Source: Balanoglossus misakiensis
Lineage: Eukaryota; Hemichordata
Assembly (NCBI GenBank): GCA_040954595.2
Contig: CM082580.2
Location: 5,146,001-5,210,000 of the forward strand
Reading direction: 5' to 3'
DNA: 64,000 nt
Below the pieces are notes generated by a model. That model did not search any database. It was not told where the DNA came from and was given only the letters and a program-made list of their open reading frames with translations. The stretch's first letter is position 1. Each line of letters starts with the position of its first letter. The position numbers were made by a program, and so were the translations under genes. Of the stretch, positions 39,840 to 52,499 are shown piece by piece.

Positions 39840-40755
39840 TGGTGATATGGAGGGGGCTGGGTCCTGGATGGGACAACACACTCACTCTTTCTTTTTCCCC
39901 AGTCAGTCCTTGGCCAGGTGACCCCAAGGTGACCCCACTGGTCCACGAAGAGCGCCCTCAAACACACTCCCCATGTTATTTGTTGGCCTACATTCAAATT
40001 TCCCCGTACGATTTCTTGTGAAAGCAAACACAAACAGAACATGAAACTGAAAGAACCACACTTGCAATGGAAACTAAAATCACGAAAGAAAATGCAAAAT
40101 TGGGCCTGCACATGTACCGAATCTTTAATACATGTACATAACTTTTCACTCATTATTCCATTCATGCTAAAGTCAACCGATTCATTCCCGTCTTTTCAGT
40201 GATTTCCTGAAAACTGTTAGGCCTATAGTATGAGTACCACTGGACGATATATTGACCCCTCCCCCGGGATTGAAGATATGCTGACACTTATCACAAGAAA
40301 GGTCGCTATATATTCTCGTTTATTGAGTTCAACTTGAAGAAAATGGGTTAAGTCAAAGATTTGCTGTCCGCAAATGCAGTTTAAATTTCTAGCTTTGATT
40401 TGACATTTTCTTCGAAGCTTGCTAAAATACGGTGCCATAGCACTATGACTTACATATACACACTGACCCTTTTTTCTCATAAGATCTTAGTGATCATTTG
40501 AATATATGGGTCAATTTAATCAAAGCCTATATACGCAGAGTTGGGTTTGAAACGTTTTCATCATCAAAGGTGTTCAATATGACGCCTCATCAGATATTTA
40601 GTGAGGTCAACCCATCGGTTCACGCCACCACACTCAACTACAGCCGACATAAACGACACCTGAGTGGACCATCCATAATATCAGGTCTATGCTTTCAGCA
40701 CATCACAGGTTGGTGAATTGCCACGTTCGCTCTCATCATCGCCCCCATCCATAAA
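39840..40755. other. CTBS upstream region
   Basis: No supported gene. It is the promoter and 5' untranslated region of CTBS, running up to the stop codon of the lone CTBS-like exon. It includes a CTBS-proximal AGGTGA direct repeat spaced by five bases at 39916-39932. Confidence 0.5.
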
Positions 40756-40956
40756 TCACGGTTCTAGAAACGTCGACAGCGCTTCCCACATGTCCCTGGT
40801 CTGTTTCTTCGCCCTCGGGTTGTCGCTGTAGTCGAGTGCGTCGCCATTCCAGGGACCGACTCCCCTCAGCCCGCGCTGTCTTGCGTACAGGTATTTGTAC
40901 TTCAGGCTCTCCGGGTCGTCGTACCACATCTGGTGGGTTTTGTTAGTCGAGGACTT
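40756..40956 (-). pseudogene. Isolated CTBS-like last exon
   Basis: A 201-nt open segment that starts after a GGTGTTTTCCAG acceptor in phase 0, exactly like the last exon of CTBS, and ends with TGA at 40756-40758. It encodes 66 residues including HQMWYDDPESLKYKYLYARQ, RGLRGVGPWNGDALDY and KKQTRDMWEAL, clearly homologous to the CTBS C-terminus but diverged in sequence and richer in G/C at third positions. I find none of the other six CTBS exons upstream in the window (no DGINIDxE, no PWYGYDY, no PFRGAPC on this strand above 41 kb). It is therefore either the last exon of a duplicate with very distant exons or a remnant of a tandem duplication that lost the rest. The reading frame is undamaged. 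Confidence 0.75.
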
Positions 40957-41043
40957 CTGGAAAACACCAGGTTAAAAAAGAAAGCCTGACTGTGAAAGAT
41001 ATCATAAGATGGCATATCGAAAAGAAAACGTAGAAGGAATAGC

Positions 41044-41250
41044 AATTTTAGAACAACCCGACAATCTAGAGGAAAACTTTATGCGCTCAGGCCTTCGTGT
41101 TCTACGCATAACAAAGGAATTCCATAAACAAACAAGGTGTTTAGAAGCATCCATGGAAATTTTAGAACAACTCGACAATCTACATAGTCTAGCGGAACAC
41201 TTTCTTATGCGCTCAGGCCTATGTGTTCTACGCATAACAAAGGAATTCCA
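41044..41250. repeat. Imperfect direct duplication, 81 and 93 bp
   Basis: Copies at 41044-41124 and 41158-41250 share AATTTTAGAACAAC(C/T)CGAC, ATGCGCTCAGGCCT and GTTCTACGCATAACAAAGGA, differing by a 12-bp indel. They lie just upstream of the isolated CTBS-like exon. A reading frame spans both but has no recognisable domain. Confidence 0.85.
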
Positions 41251-42773
41251 GTTCATACGACTCTCTTCCTTTAAATTGTACGCGCACATCAAACAAACTG
41301 AGGGTCATGATTTATCGTGTGATCCAGACACCAAACATGTCAAAGACTGCCACTTGCGGCTGATCCAAAGAGGTCAACACACTAAAGCTACAGTTCACAG
41401 AGCAGAAATCGCGTAAGGAAGATATACACTATAGACAAGCTTTATCTGCAAAGTCCCAAGTGAAGAAAACGTGAATGACGATGTTGATGAGCTGGGGTGT
41501 AATAAACTACCTGTGCGTCACCGTGTTTTCAAAATTCAAAAAGGGAAAAAGGAAAATATTGCATTATTCAGTACCCATTACTCTAAATGCCAACTTCTTT
41601 TTGGTTTGGTTTGTAACAACGCCCGTGCATTATAGACATGAAACGCGAACAGAACATCTCGAAAGGTGATAGACTGTTGTAAACATGACAGATATGCATA
41701 ACTAATGCGTACGTATTTACGTACACACGCACACATACGTCAGTAAAATGAATTAGGATAATTGTCTGATCAAAAGCGTCTGCACAACTGCTCATGAGAA
41801 GTGTTTTTTTTAAACAATTACTGCGATTAACCTCTCAGGTCTGATAATACAGCAGCTGGTTCACTTGTGCCTTCTGTTTTGTATCACTTTTACTTCTTCA
41901 GAAACATTTAAAAGAAAGTATCAACAACGCTTTAATTGTTTTTACCTTAAATGAAATGCGTTATTCACCCTGGTATTACCGCGAAGATGGGTGTCGTTTT
42001 CGTAATGAGAAAATAAAAGTTTTCAAATCATAACTGATATAGGTATTTCTTATATGCACTTATTAATAAATATTAGAAAGGGATTTGATATGGCTACTAG
42101 GGGAGGAATACGCGTCCGTGCAATTAGACACACATTTAGGTAGAAACCCCTTCATAACAGGTAACGTGTATAGAATAGCATTTATTCTATGTAGAAAACG
42201 GATCCAGTTTGGTTAAATTAACAGTAAGCCTCTAGGGCAGGGTTTTAATATCTAATATATATCTTTGATTAAATCTCGACGGTACACGCGTTGCTGGACG
42301 TAATTTCCCTCGGTCCAACTTTCTGAAATATTAATACAGGGATGTAGCTGGATAGTCTTGCCTCGCACGGTACGCTATCTCTTGAGTGAGAGTTTATTTC
42401 ACAAGAAGATTTATTCGCTTTTTTGACAAAATTACCAATGCTCGTTATGCATTTCCCTTGTCGCTTTCACAAAACAAGATTCAGTTCAGGATGTCAGAGT
42501 AATTTCTTGATTTTTTCAAGGCTGCATTTTAAAATCGTTCCGGGTGGGTATTTTTGGCCCGTGAAACTGTATACAACAAGTGTGCCGCGTGTTCGTTATT
42601 GTTATTTGTTGTGTCGTTGATGAACATCAAAGTACGGGTACCCCCTTAATCGACAATCATCGCAAGTTTAATCAACGTGGACTACTTGCCGCGTAGAGGG
42701 CAGAACGAGACCGCTGTAACACTCCATCATCCGTCGGAGAGAATTGATTTCGCGCGAATCGCGAGATGCCGTC

Positions 42774-42977
42774 TCATTTACGTCCGTGGCCAACTTTGTC
42801 GGGTATGACGAATTTACCGTGTGCCGTGTTGCACGCACTGAGAAGGTCGAGTGGTTTGTAGCTGTATTTCCCCAACTCCTCAATTTCAATTTGCAGAGAA
42901 TGGATTGTGTATGAAGACGCATTTTCTGGGAAATGGTGTAATACAAGGCGAACAATGCTTGTCTTAGATGGTTCCAT
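42774..42977 (-). CDS. Possible small protein or first exon, unrecognised
   Basis: A 67-codon frame with a good start context (GTTGCCATGGAACC). It reads like ordered protein (MEPSKTSIVRLVLHHF, then an HSLQIEIEEL helix) and either ends at a TGA or is spliced at a GTAAAT donor just before it. I recognise no family and see no partner exons, so it may be chance. Confidence 0.2.
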   Translation of the reverse strand: MEPSKTSIVRLVLHHFPENASSYTIHSLQIEIEELGKYSYKPLDLLSACNTAHGKFVIPDKVGHGRK

Positions 42978-45900
42978 GGCAACCTAAGCGAGACTCTTTT
43001 TTTCACCAACTTCCATAAGAAGCTCAGCGTTCGTCACGTGATACTGGCATGCCTGCAAGGAGAGTTCATTTGGCAAATTGGAAACACAAATCTCCGTATC
43101 GAAAAGCATCCATATTTTATAAGTGCAATATCCGTGATGATAAAATCTGGCATTGTGCACACTGACAAAAAAATCTAAATGAAATTGGTTGAATACACAT
43201 AGCATATAAACAAAGCTGAGCCACGCGCCAAAAGGGGTTATTTGTAATAATTATGAGTACGATTTTAATAAAACCCTGACGCGTTTAGCGCAGCCATTAT
43301 TTCCGTATCCTCTAGCCTAGCTTTTATGGTTTGATCACATGTAGTGGTCGCGGAGAGAAAAATATTCGTACCTGCTTACCTGTAGGCCTATACTATAGTG
43401 CGTACAATAAGGTAGAAGAAGGCACTAACACTAACAGAGACGGGTATGGAAATAAAAACTAAAATAACGGTTGGTGTTTAGTCGACGAAAGTCCGAAAAA
43501 TTTCCCCTTTCTTATACAGACCCATTTTACCTTAGCAAATTGAGATCTAGCCGATGACAGATCACACAGATCACAGAGTGGCCACGCGAAAAAAAGTGCG
43601 CCACCAAAGGATTATTTGAAAACTTACATTGGTATACGTAAATTAGAGTGTACCTTTAAGGTAGCGATATAATTTCTACCTGCACTATTTCACGAATATT
43701 TCAACTGTCTCCAGCGGAAAATACAAGTTAGCTCAAATGCCGTTCATTATAATTCCTCGTGTGTTACACTCACCGTCTTTACTCAAAGCAATGCATCCCA
43801 CATTGGACACAAATCTCTGGACTAGGAAAACATATTTTAAAATACAAATCAATAAATCTTTTAATCTTTTAGTAGTTCACAATGGCAATAATAAAGGTCA
43901 AGCTGGCTCCAATGCCCTTTGGTATAATTTCTCATCTGTAATAAATACTATAATTTCTCAATGCCATATCATCAAGGGCAACCTGGGAATCCCGAATATC
44001 ATTCAAAGCGCTGGTGTGTTTACTCGACTCTAAAAAATATGACATCTTTCCCCTTAACAATATACATGTATTTTGTACCTTACCATTAAAAATAACTGCG
44101 GTTGTTATATGGCGTTTTCTAAACAGCTTATCATCCATCGGATAAGAAACTTTACATAAAGGAAGACTATTTTTCTTCTTATCTATTTCTCGTTCTTCAG
44201 TGACAGTGCTCGAAAGATCGAATTTGAATATAATCGCATTTAGCAAAATTCAATCGACGGGATCCCTGCTCTGGGTACCTGATCCGTGATCAGCTAAATA
44301 TGGCGATTATACGTGGATGTGATGTGTTTTATCATCTCAGCGGAAACCCCCTGTATCAGACTACACTGTTCGATATAGCCAATGATTTCTGCTAACGACT
44401 AAATGAACCAAAGACCTTTTGCGCTACAAGTCGAGGTAAAATGGGAAGTTTAAATCTGCCCTTGCAAGGTGGAACTGAAGTCGCGTCGTCACCACCTCGC
44501 CGAAAGGAACGAATCAGTCAATGGCAAACCTTCAAAGCGGGAATGTTTCGAAAAAAAAAGGATCCGGATAGATCTGATGATTTGGAGAGCGCGCGTCACA
44601 CCTGACGACTTCGACGACAGATGTCATCGGTGATATTCAATCACTTGGTGCTAAAGGAAATTTGGAAAATATCGAAGAGAAGGAGACGACCCTGGCGCTT
44701 ATTATTAATAAAACCCCGATGCACCTGTGACCGAGGCTCAATCATCGGAAAGTAGTCATCGAGCCTTTCATATGCGTCCGTGAAGAATTTTACCAGGAAA
44801 TCAACAGGTTTGAATAATCATCGATCACCCAAACGTCGGTATACCGCGGTACTTGATCCCGAATCAAATAATATAAACAGAACCACACTGTCAGTGGACG
44901 CTTTTTCTGCGTATAATATACGCCCATAGTGCCCAACCTCAGGTGTATAGGGCCATGTCAAATGCTTATTGATTCGTCCAAACAAAACGAGGCTTTTTAA
45001 TAAAAAAAATAGTAAATCTAGAGCTCGGGCATCATTTATTTCAGGGATATGCAGTGTTTTATTGCTTTTCGGACGTTGTCATCGAGAAACTTGCTGTCTG
45101 ATACGCTCATAGAAGTTCTTACACGGCTTGCGGCAGATACAAATATATGGTACAGATACATGTACGAGATTTTGGCTCCCGTGTTTACCGTTGTTATAGT
45201 GCGGTAAACTGTCGTGCGAGCTTCACATAGGCGTAGGAACCGGGGGTAGGTGTGGCACTTGCCCCCCCCCCCCCCCCCCCATGCTGAAGTTGGGGAGGCA
45301 AAGACATACTTTACCCCCGCCTATAACTTTAGGGACTTTTAATTGATTTTGAGTCCACAAAACGCAGTTTCGAGCTTTTTATATTACAACATTTTCTAAC
45401 GTGGGAGGGCGAACTAGCCGGATCGCTTTCAGTTCTTCTGTGCAGACTCCGCAAATTGTAAATTTTCATTCACCAAAATCAAATATATTTCCATGAACCA
45501 AAGAAAGACTAGCTCTCACAGACGCTATTTTTATTCACCAACTTCAACTAAGTCCATATATGTTAACATCCAATATCCCCTCTTTATGGTTGATATTCAT
45601 GGATTAAGTGAAAAATGAATAAAACGCGTTTATCTTTCCTTCAGAAATATTTGCAGCGAACTTTCACGATGGTATCTTGGCCTGAAAACGTCAGAAGAAA
45701 AAGACGGATGAGTTGCCCTATGATATCATCTCGGAGTGAATTCCACCAAAGCGTGAGAAATAGCCATTTTGCTGATCCGTGGTTGATAAGGACGTTCCGC
45801 GTATGACAAAGGTATGTCGGTCGTGTGAAAAGAATGGGCATATATATGTTAGATCGGTTCATTTTGTGATCATAAACTGGATTACGTGGGTATTTTGTAG

Positions 45901-48799
45901 ACAAATGGAAGGAATTCCAAATGATCTACATTTAAGCGTGGGATGAGTAAACTCGACCACACTGAACTGTAGCAAAACGCGGCTTGGTGTTGAGTATTTA
46001 TTTCCATAGGAACCGCACGTACGTTTTTTTCCGAATGGGTTTCTCGCGTCATCTGTTTCTAGGCCCTTGCACTTTCACGGGTAAAATGCGATTGCGTCTA
46101 AGCAATGCTGAAAACAACTACGGTATAGTACTTGGGGGGGGGAGGGGCTACAACACAATTTGAGTAAAAGATTCGGCGGTTCTTAACCTTGTGACGTCAC
46201 TCTGATGATGAGAAATACTGTCAAGTTTGAAGGTACGCTGGATTTATATGTGCTGTTGACTGGCCAACAGCAAAAAGTCGATTACAAGTTAGAAAGCTTC
46301 ATGGCACAAATGAGAGAAAATACGAATGGTTTTGCCACGTGTGTTCGGAAGCTTCTGCACACGCGCACTACATCTTGCTGCTTTACAGCTTTACACAGCT
46401 TTAATTGCAAACAAAACATCATTGGCTTTTTTTTCAATAGAACTTTAATGTTGCTGCGTTTCATACTTTAGCCGAAACATTGCCAACAATCGGTGACGTC
46501 TTCACCGATACCAAAATAACGCATGCGCGTTGTCCAACATAGAAGAGTGTGATTATTTCCTCATCTGAAAAAGGTCAATGCGTCACCTACACACCCACTA
46601 ACAGCAAAACGGCAATTTACAAGAAATGCGATAAATCAATTTTCCCTGGGACATCTGGGGATTTGCGGTGAAGCGAGAATTATCCCTGCTTGTTGATACG
46701 TGACCAGAGGTGGATTGTCACCTATTCTGGTAGTGCGGGCGGGAATCTGGTCGCGATGAATTTCTTACAATTGTGTATTAACCCCGGCACTTCCATCGTC
46801 GAACTCGTCCGTGGAGGGCTCGAAAGTGTGTTCAAACCGATAAATTGGATTTAAAGAAGCGCGCTTCGGAACGGAACTCTGCCCGGCAACAGGTTGATGA
46901 CTCGTCAAATCGAAATTTCGCCCATCAAAAGAATCGATTTGGTGTAAACCTCTTTTTAAAAAAAAGTTGTGGCAATGCATGGGCGAAGATCTCCAAGGGT
47001 ATTTAAAATATTATCTGTTTGTCGTCATTGGAAATATCACGTACGAACGGATGGAGAAACCTTCCCCCGATACATGAAGCGAGGTCGACACTTGAATCAG
47101 TTGGAGGCGTATCTTGCTGGTCGGGTGACTAAATTCAGATTGTCACGGTACTCTTGCCAAAATCAAAATGGCGCATGCGTTCTGAGGGTGGGGATAAAAG
47201 TCGAGCTATGCCGAGTCACGTTATATCCATTTGAATTTTTTTTAATACACCAACTTGTGCGTTCATTTGTTGAAAGATAAGGCAGCTGACACGTTTCAAC
47301 AACACGCAAATTTTCTTTGTTTGGAAAAAATAAAACTAAAGCACAAAACTTGTTTTAAACAGTGTCCCAATTCATTAAATTCACCTCTAAGTCAACTACA
47401 CATTGCGCCGATAGACACGGAACAAAAAGATGACATAGAGTGCGTGTATGAACACCATGCAAAAGTATCCCTCCAAGTAAGCACAAGCACCGTTAACTTT
47501 GACACGTTCAACTTCAAGACGTTAAAATGGCTTGTTTTGCAGACTCGGCGGGGGGGGGGGGGCGGGCTGTGCTATGGCCACGTGAGGGCCTCAAGTGTCT
47601 TCCCTCTTTTAAGTACGTAAGTGGATTTGGCGCATAATTTTTGTTTCATGTAGATATCCGCTGTGTGTTTCTGAAGCCGGGCGGGTAATAATGGCTTGTC
47701 ACGTCTCTACCTCTCCTATAGGTATTCCGAACGAAAGTCAAGCGACGTCAAACGCTGGAAAAAAGGGTGCAATTTGCGCGAAGTGAGAAAAAGCATCGAG
47801 CCGTTCAGGTGACAAGAGACGATCGACGACGCGGGGCAATGCTGGCTTGCGTTTTAACACGCGTTTCCCCTGGTTGCAGCTCCCTAATTGTGAAAATCAC
47901 TCAAAAGGGGAAAATTCAACAATCACTCTGATCTCTGTAAGAAGCGTTGCAAGTTCCCGTAATGACACACACTCACTCAGATAAATGGGCCTTTTTGACA
48001 GATGTTCAAAAGATGTTTCCTGAAGCAACCGCGTAACGGGATGTTATCTCAACTTTTGCACTAGGAAAATCTGACCCGGTTTAGCTAGCTACGCGTGTAC
48101 GTTTAGAAATGCGAGAGTGAGAGATGATACAAACGCAACTGACGACCCCAAATTTTGGCGGGAAAGTTTTTATATAAACGAACATTGTGAGATGTCGACG
48201 CATCACATTTGGTATTTCGCTTTCAACTCCGGTATTACTGATTGTGATTTATTTTCAGAGCTTTTATATCTGTGAAATCAAAACCAACACTTGCAGCAAA
48301 TGAGACGCTTTGTTGTAAAATTGGGTGAAGACGTCACGTTTGCCATTTACCCTTGAATCGGAATTAATGGTGCACTATGGGGGCACACTATACCAATCGT
48401 TACATGCGTAATAGAAGAGCGAAACTGTGTCAGAAAAATATTAGTAATCGACCTTTACTACACCTTTTGGTGACAGCAGTGGGATTCGCAGTTTAATACC
48501 AGAAATGCTTGGATTTTACCGCCAAAACATGCGAACAGAAGTTTGAGTACAGGTATGCGCACGACAGTAAACGTTTGAGGATTGTTCAGCGCACCAAGAG
48601 AAATACGCAAGAATCTAGTGAGGGATGGAACAGGAACAACGTTTAGTTTAATATATGAGTCCAAATAATGCCTTTTAATAGAACGAGGTGGTCCAAATGA
48701 AGGAATATTATTTAGCTAATCAAATATGATGGTTAATTTATTAAAGAGAATATTAAAAAGCAGAACAGCTGAGTAGTTTATCGTATACATCAGTCTTTG

Positions 48800-48864
48800 C
48801 AGACGCCTTTGCTTCTTCCGCTGCTCTCTTTTCTGGAGAGCAGCTGAAGAAGCAAAGGCGTCTG
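48800..48864. repeat. Strong hairpin, 29-bp arms, 7-nt loop
   Basis: Left arm 48800-48828 begins CAGACGCCTTTGCTTCTTCC; right arm 48836-48864 ends AAGAAGCAAAGGCGTCTG. The arms pair with a single mismatch around the loop TTTTCTG. No coding sequence is nearby. It could be a young inverted duplication or a small-RNA precursor; nothing in the sequence decides. Confidence 0.8.
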
Positions 48865-50697
48865 GGTAACCGAAACTAGGGAAATACTATAGAAAAATCT
48901 CCGGCCAAAGATGGCCGACTCGAGGCAAAAGCGATGCATGATGGTCGATATTTATGACATTTGATATTATGATATGACGATATTAGAAAACTATTTACGA
49001 AACTTGTCTCTCTCTTCAATTTGTAGACATTTTTAGCAGATCCAGCACTTCTCAGCATGTTTTTTTATGTTTGAGCCTACAACCATCATGTGGGCGTCGT
49101 CTGCCGTCAGGGGCACGTTAGTAAGTGCGGGAAGAAAATAAATTTATTTGAGTTCGGCCATCAGCTAATTGGAATTCTTTGTGCGCCGTCGCCTTGAATT
49201 GGATCCCAAACACTTCAGTTGAGTTGACGCTGTTATCAAGTGGCTGATTCCACCTTCTTACTGCGATCTATTATCGCAAGCCAGGCGTCTGTAACGCTAA
49301 TTGATTTAATACTAAGGAGACAAACGCCATGATATACTCTCGTGTCGATTTGACGGTGTCGCTGATAGTATGATCGGTGCACATAATAGCTATCTGCCGC
49401 AATCTTACGATATCCATTCGTATTTTGCAGTTTGTACGCACATGCAAGGATTTAACAGTCAAAAAATAAAAGTCGTGAACTATTTTCGCTTGCCCGAGGA
49501 CATTTTAAAGAAGCATTACCTTTCTTGAAAAAAAAAACACACTGCAAATTGTCTGTTTGCCGTTTCAGTTATGCACGTACAAAGCAATCTGTATAATTAC
49601 CCAATCTTCGCAAACTGTGAGCGACAGATTGTTAGTCGCGAGGTAGCACTGCCCGAAGACGCTCGCCATACCATATTTTCTGGGCCCACTTGGTCTGATT
49701 TTTTTTGATTGATTGTTAATTTTTGCTATCCGATGTTCCCTAGATAATCTTTGAAGACTAATCACTGAAAATCTAACAATCTTCTCTACGTTTAAAGTAA
49801 ATTTCCCTGGAAATTCCTCGAAGACAAATGAAAATATTGTGATTAATTTTCTCGAGCACGACAAATGAACAGCCGGATTATTTGTAAGATTTAAGCATTC
49901 TACAGAAGGTCTCCTAGAAATGGAATTTGAATATGATGACTTGTAAGTGGAATCTCGAAAAAAGCAGGCAGCTGGTCGAGGAAAGTGGTGAACGGCTGAC
50001 GTCACCGTCTACTGAATTCCCGCCGGAATTTTGGAAAACTTATCCACGACGAACACCAAATCACACATGGCTCATTCCTTTAAATAGGACTAAGGGCACC
50101 CGGGTATCACTACAAAAATCTGCAGAGTTTATACCAAAGCCTGACAGATTTTCGCCCTAAATTTGAAAATATTACACATGACGAAGGAGATGCTCTCCAC
50201 TGAGATTTTTATCTTCCTGAAGGTCACCGCTAACGTCACCGCCAGCTTCTCTTACCTTCCCTGGGGATGCTGATTTTCGTTTTATTGTCGAGGTTTTTTG
50301 TGTTTTTGTTATCTCCGGGTGTAATGGATGGTCAAATCTGACGTCAGTCCAATTTTTTCGAAGTAAAAAACGTAGATACGGTCTGCGCTTGCGCATTCCT
50401 TTTCCTAGTAACCGTTGCTGAAGACCACTCAATGCCTTCTTGTGTCTGCTCCTGTCTCAACGGGAAGGAGCCGCCATCTGTTGGAATTATTTTGATTTAT
50501 TTGTAAAATTTTACAAAACGAGCAATACCCAAACTAATTGGGCGGGTGCTATATTAAGTGAGGAAGAAATACCCCAGCCATTTTGCAGGATAAAAAAAGT
50601 TATATTAATTCACCACATGAAAAGGAACATAAACTGCTATATATCACATGCGGATACATTTGCGGATTGTGTAGGACCAGCTGCGCTCAGATTATTA

Positions 50698-50904
50698 GGG
50701 GAGAACCATTTGATTTCTGGGGGGGGGGGGTGGATGGAGGATTTTTGGCAGATGGTGCACGGAGGGAAGGAAAATTTGCAATGCCTCGAGGAAAAAAGGT
50801 GTACTGGCTATCAAATAAAAAATGCTGTAAACAGTGGCTGAAAATAATCTGCTGACAAAGTACAAAAATCCTCTCCCTCCCCCAGAAATCAAATGGTTCT
50901 CCCC
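50698..50904. mobile_element. 207-bp TIR element with GGGGAGAACC ends
   Basis: Perfect 26-bp inverted repeats at 50698-50723 and 50879-50904 (outer bases GGGGAGAACCATTTGATTTC, inner end a G run), with further imperfect pairing inward (GGAGGATTTTTG against CAAAAATCCTCTCC). No protein is encoded. This fits a small non-autonomous DNA transposon. Confidence 0.75.
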
Positions 50905-52056
50905 TTGTGAGATTAGATGAACTCAGACAAGATGCTGTTGGAGGGATAAAGACATGATTGAGAAGAATGGAAAGAATATAGAGGAGTGGCATCCCCCCTC
51001 CCCCTCCCCCCCCCCCCACGTACACAGGATACCGGCTCGTGAGGTTGAAGTCGCCATTCTCAAGTCTCGTCTCTCGCATCAATGGGTACTCCACCCAGAC
51101 ATATTTGAACACATCTTTGTTCTTCCTAAACTAGCCACTTTCATCAGGTTGAAGATTTTGCTTGATTTACAAGAGCCGGTATCGTGTGAATGGTTGACGG
51201 AGAAGGGCCTGGCGAATGTCACGATTTCAAAAAATTCTTTACCGACAGGCATTACGTCACCATTCACGTGATCTCGTCAATGGGGAAGGAAGTTGGCGGG
51301 TGGTGGAGGTGTGACACTCGATGCCCTGTTCCGAGTCACGTAGCGGCCACTCTTTTTTCGAAAGAACCTACTTGTTATTGTCGCCCGGATGTTTGCTTTT
51401 CCTACTCGTGATGGAGGGAGGGGTTTGAGTAACAATAGTGCAAGATGGGTCGGTCACATCATCACGCAGTGACAAATTCATTTTAGCTTAAAGCCCAACC
51501 GCAATTTCCCACGATATTAAAGTGATTTGATAGAGTTTTGCAGTGTTTTTTTTGTTGCAGCATATTTGCTCCAAGACATTTTACTGTCTCTTGTGAGATC
51601 CCAGGTACATGTACTTCTAGTACATTGAAATTTACCTCTACTCTACTCCTGTAGATTACAGTAGAGGGTTTCAAACTAAAATCGTCAGAATAGCGTGAAC
51701 ATTACGACTATACTTAAAATCTAAGGCCAAACGTCATAGTCTAGTCAACCATATAATGTTTACGAATACTTCCAGTTTTGCACGCTTGATTGGGTAAAAA
51801 ATTCACTGCTTCCGAAGACGCGTATAAACGTCAATAAACGCGTCTAATTCTCACCGAAGAAATCATACCACCACGTCATATAAAATGTCGATCCTAATAT
51901 GTCAACTTCATGCGAAAAACACATCATCACGCCAATTGTTAATCAGAGTTAGCAATTTGTAATTTACTGAATTTCATATAAATTTACAATAATGGCACAA
52001 TCTCAGGCTGTTTTCTGCCCTGAAACCGCCCAGACGTGTTCGCACAACGGTGACTA

Positions 52057-52453
52057 ATGGCTGCGGCTGCGTTAATTCAGAGCCCTCCCCTACCGCCCCG
52101 ACTCTGCATATTGTTTAAAATAATCTCCCCCGTGATCAGCGAAAAACACGCATCAATATGTCGTATTCTGACAGGTGGCAAGGAAACAACACGGGCTGCG
52201 CGTGTTCCGTTACCACGGCAACACTACCGGCTTCTCGGCCGCCGCATGCTAAGTAGGTGGGTGATGAAACGCGGGAGAGAGTTAAGAGAAGCTTCACTCA
52301 CAGATCAAACCGACAACCGAGGCAACCACGACGAAGACGAAGACGACCAAGTTTGGACCTCTCAGCGTTTACTGAACAGGCAGACAGCAGCATCTCACAT
52401 CCGAATTTTGCCTTCGGTGGTTAAGCTCCTCCGGAACCAAGCACTGCATCGAG
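52057..52453 (+). other. Possible GC-rich first exon and promoter
   Basis: A GC- and CpG-rich block unlike its surroundings, with an open frame starting MAAAALIQSPPLPPRL and running into a good donor (ATCGAG then GTAAGTCC at 52452). The peptide is not recognisable. It may be an untranslated first exon of a plus-strand gene whose further exons I cannot find. Confidence 0.3.
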
Positions 52454-52499
52454 GTAAGTCCAGTCGGTAAGCCCCGCACAGACTCCCACGGCCCCTCCT

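Larger units (their letters stand above)
40957..51999. other. Gene-poor region A
   Basis: Beyond the repeats and the weak candidate exon listed separately I see no gene. Open frames are short, lack recognisable motifs and are not bounded by matching splice signals in series. A poly-C tract lies at 45265-45281. Confidence 0.5.

Noticed and set aside
46969-47620. Plus-strand frames of 103 and 121 codons
   Set aside because: Low-quality composition, overlap a poly-G tract, and show no family features.
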